64,000 bases of DNA, taken from positions 124,001 through 188,000 of the forward strand of contig NZ_JAQUHV010000001.1 of the NCBI RefSeq assembly GCF_028681615.1, written 5' to 3'. Shown one piece after another: positions 62,054 to 64,000 of the stretch. The stretch's first letter is position 1. The number at the start of each line of letters is the position of its first letter. The translations under genes were made by a program, and so were the position numbers. This DNA comes from Sulfuricurvum sp. (GTDB lineage Bacteria; Campylobacterota; Campylobacteria; Campylobacterales; Sulfurimonadaceae). A model generated the notes under the pieces. That model worked only from the letters and a program-made list of their open reading frames with translations. It was not told where the DNA came from and did no database searches.

Positions 62054-63820
62054 TTAACAGCCCTTTGAACCTTTACGAGGACAACCGCAATCGTAATCGA
62101 GGATATCCACATTGCTGTGACCGTCGATATTGACATTTTTTTGACGTCGGATGTACGATGCCGTCACATCATAAACCGGACGGGTCAAAGACTCTCGTAG
62201 GTTGGTTCCTGCATTTTGCAAATTACCGCCCCATGAAGAGACTTTGTACGTTTTGTTATCATCCAAAGGTTTCCCTTTGACCAATATATTACTGATACGC
62301 TTACCACTCGGTGCACCGATTTTGATGCTGTACGTAACACCGCCCAAACGGCTCATATCCCCCCCTTGCTGATACAGCGGGTTCGGATTGAACACGTTAT
62401 CGGCAATATCTTCGAGGAGTGAGCGGATATGTTTACCGGTCAATTCAAACGTGTAGACATTAGGATAAGTGATCGCCGTCATATCATAGACACTGTCCAT
62501 AGTAATCGCGTCTCCGCCGAGTACCGTCGTTCCCCATCGATATCCCGGAGTAAACGAGATGTCCGAATCCATCGTATCGATGATCGCATCATTGATGAGT
62601 TCGTCGAACGGTGAATGGAAGGTATCACGTTTGTACAAGATGTTTTTGGTCACACCGAGTACTTCGCTAAACTCTTTCTCATGCGGAGCATACAGAGAGT
62701 TCACCAATTCGACCCCTTCAGGGTCAGCCGGGATCAAGTTTGCCGCTACCGGGATCAGTTTGTACTCATACCCTTTGACTTTATGGTTTTTGATATCGAT
62801 ATCCAAACGCCCGATATATTTACCATGGCTTCCCGCAATCACGATCACCGTACCGTTGATAACCGTCGGCTGAGGAGACGGGTCATGCGTATGTCCGCTG
62901 AGGATGAAATCGATCCCTTTGACTTGTCGCGCAACCTCTTGGTCAACGCTGAAACCGTCATGCGACAACACGACAACACAGTCCACTTTTTCCTCTTTAC
63001 GTAGTTTATCGACATACGTTTGAAGAGTATCCAAACGGAGACCGAAACTCCACCCTTGGGTAAACTCTTTCGGATTTGCCGTAGAGGTAAACGGAAACGA
63101 CTGACCGATGATACCGATCTTCGCACCGCCCCGTTCTTGAATCGTGTATGGTTTAAAAATCAACTCTTCGAAATCTTCGGCAAATGAATCATCTCCGATG
63201 ATATTTTGGGAGATAAACGTCGCATTTAGCATTTCGATCAGCTCTTTAACCCGTGTTTTGCCATAGGTAAATTCCCAGTGACCGACCATAACGTCGACAC
63301 CGAGGTAATTTTGCGCTTTAACGATTGCTTCACCGGTCGTTTTGAGCGCCAGACCTGTACCCTGCCATGTATCACCCGAGTCCAGAAGCATGACATTATC
63401 CGCCCCGCGCTCTTTTTTGATATGGTTGATGAGGGTTTTCATATGGGCGATCCCCCCCATTTTCCCGAATTTGTGTGCCAATGCATCAAAATTCATATGG
63501 GTATCGAAATAGGCATCGAGCGTTTTGCCTTTCATGCCGTAATGTTTTAAAAACGATTCACCGCACAAAAATCCGGGAGTTCCCGTAAGATTCGGTGCCG
63601 AAATCAGTGTCGAAGGCTCACGCCAGTACAGCGGTTTGATATGCGCATGCATATCACAGATATGCAACAGCGTCACATTTCCGCGGGCATTAAATGAATA
63701 AATATCTTTCAACCCTACCTCATCAGCCCGTTTCGGGGTTGAAGCGGCTGAACCAAGAGTCGGCAAACCGATCCCTAGTGCGGCGGCGATATGGAAAAAA
63801 TCTCTGCGTGATACGTCCAT
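62054..63820 (-). CDS. soxB: Thiosulfohydrolase SoxB
   Basis: A periplasmic dimanganese enzyme that releases sulfate from cysteine-S-thiosulfonate on SoxYZ. The 588 residues start with a twin-arginine signal (MDVSRRDFFHIAAALGIG). Metal ligands lie in HICDMHAHIKP, LDSGDTWQGT, MVGHWEFTYG, LSHDGFS and SGHTHDPSPQP. The protein ends in an unusual cysteine cluster CGCPRKGSKGC. GGGGAGAGT precedes the ATG. It follows the soxA fragment by 10 bases. Confidence 0.96.
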   Translation of the reverse strand: MDVSRRDFFHIAAALGIGLPTLGSAASTPKRADEVGLKDIYSFNARGNVTLLHICDMHAHIKPLYWREPSTLISAPNLTGTPGFLCGESFLKHYGMKGKTLDAYFDTHMNFDALAHKFGKMGGIAHMKTLINHIKKERGADNVMLLDSGDTWQGTGLALKTTGEAIVKAQNYLGVDVMVGHWEFTYGKTRVKELIEMLNATFISQNIIGDDSFAEDFEELIFKPYTIQERGGAKIGIIGQSFPFTSTANPKEFTQGWSFGLRLDTLQTYVDKLRKEEKVDCVVVLSHDGFSVDQEVARQVKGIDFILSGHTHDPSPQPTVINGTVIVIAGSHGKYIGRLDIDIKNHKVKGYEYKLIPVAANLIPADPEGVELVNSLYAPHEKEFSEVLGVTKNILYKRDTFHSPFDELINDAIIDTMDSDISFTPGYRWGTTVLGGDAITMDSVYDMTAITYPNVYTFELTGKHIRSLLEDIADNVFNPNPLYQQGGDMSRLGGVTYSIKIGAPSGKRISNILVKGKPLDDNKTYKVSSWGGNLQNAGTNLRESLTRPVYDVTASYIRRQKNVNIDGHSNVDILDYDCGCPRKGSKGC

Positions 63821-63830
63821 ACTCTCCCCC

Positions 63831-64000
63831 TTAGCGTTTCAAGCCCGGGATTTGAATCTCGTTGCCTTTTGTTTTATTAGTAATGTAGACTTCGAGTCCT
63901 ACCATCTCACGAGAACCCAACGGGATTTTTGCTAACAACGCATTATCCATACATTGTTGGAAACGTTTATCCAATAATGTTGTTTCGCTTTTTGTCATAC
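63831..64000 (-). CDS. soxA: SoxA cytochrome, C-terminal fragment
   Basis: A gene cut by the right edge. The visible 55 codons read TTLLDKRFQQCMDNALLAK, then IPLGSREMVGLEVYITNKTKG and end IPGLKR. This resembles the diheme or monoheme SoxA cytochrome, which joins thiosulfate to SoxYZ with SoxX. The pattern 'Cys, PxGS, LExY, KG' is the SoxA C-terminal heme-domain edge. The heme-binding CxxCH motif is off the window. The position just before soxB supports the call; SoxX or an unrelated cytochrome is possible. Confidence 0.58.
   Translation of the reverse strand, partial: MTKSETTLLDKRFQQCMDNALLAKIPLGSREMVGLEVYITNKTKGNEIQIPGLKR

Noticed and set aside
1-64000. CRISPR arrays, insertion sequences, prophage or integrase genes
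   Set aside because: No regularly spaced repeats, transposase, integrase or terminal repeat pairs were seen; gene order is conserved almost throughout.

Overview
The window is chromosomal DNA of a Campylobacterota (Epsilonproteobacteria) bacterium, most likely a free-living sulfur oxidiser of the Sulfuricurvum/Sulfurimonas type. The evidence is gene order: almost every block matches a block conserved from Campylobacter jejuni to Sulfurimonas (mfd-folC-lptE-leuS-secF-secD-yajC-lnt; uvrD-truB-csrA-ispE-smpB; ffh-rpsP-KH-rimM-trmD-rplS with rluA-waaA-zinc-ribbon-nif3 alongside; fliY-fliM-fliA-flhG-flhF-folK-aroQ; infB-rbfA-rimP with thrB-tsaB-lpxC-M23). The soxB gene and the end of a probable soxA at the right edge add lithotrophic sulfur oxidation. 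The species is not determined.

Layout. 1-8776 (minus): start of mfd, folC, a soluble diguanylate cyclase, lptE, leuS and the Sec auxiliary genes secF-secD-yajC; lnt diverges at 8846. 10108-13788: a biotin carboxylase (minus), then cysK, a class IV aminotransferase and an unrecognised 153-residue protein (plus). 13900-20023: a LysR regulator (minus) divergent from uvrD-truB-csrA-ispE-smpB-corA-like (plus). 20075-28530 (minus): ribosome and tRNA-modification genes, ffh, an RluA-type synthase, waaA, a zinc-ribbon protein, a Nif3 protein, a NYN/LOTUS protein and a TPR protein. 28600-33545 (plus): ppk1, a gamma-carbonic-anhydrase-like protein, a UPF0126 membrane protein, mtgA and a beta-carbonic anhydrase broken by an in-frame TAA. 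33526-42673 (minus): MFS transporter, mnmA, LOG protein, flagellar switch and regulatory genes, folK, aroQ. 42835-44915 (plus): an aminofutalosine-deaminase-like hydrolase and sppA. 44902-56041 (minus): xseA, menaquinone methyltransferase, ribD, rimP, rbfA, infB, ylxR-like, thrB, tsaB-like, lpxC, M23 peptidase, DHH phosphoesterase. 56105-64000 (minus): a periplasmic-sensor diguanylate cyclase, then a tightly packed set encoding a DUF302 pair, a DsrE-like protein, a metallo-beta-lactamase-fold protein, an OprD-like porin, SoxB and probable SoxA.

Most of the window is housekeeping. Envelope building (LPS, lipoprotein and peptidoglycan genes), translation, flagellar assembly control and menaquinone synthesis dominate. 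No tRNA, rRNA, CRISPR array, insertion sequence or prophage was seen. No gene-free stretch exceeds about 250 bases. The parts most worth a second look are the sox-linked periplasmic gene set with the sensor diguanylate cyclase behind it, the interrupted carbonic anhydrase, and several strong inverted repeats in intergenic leaders and spacers.
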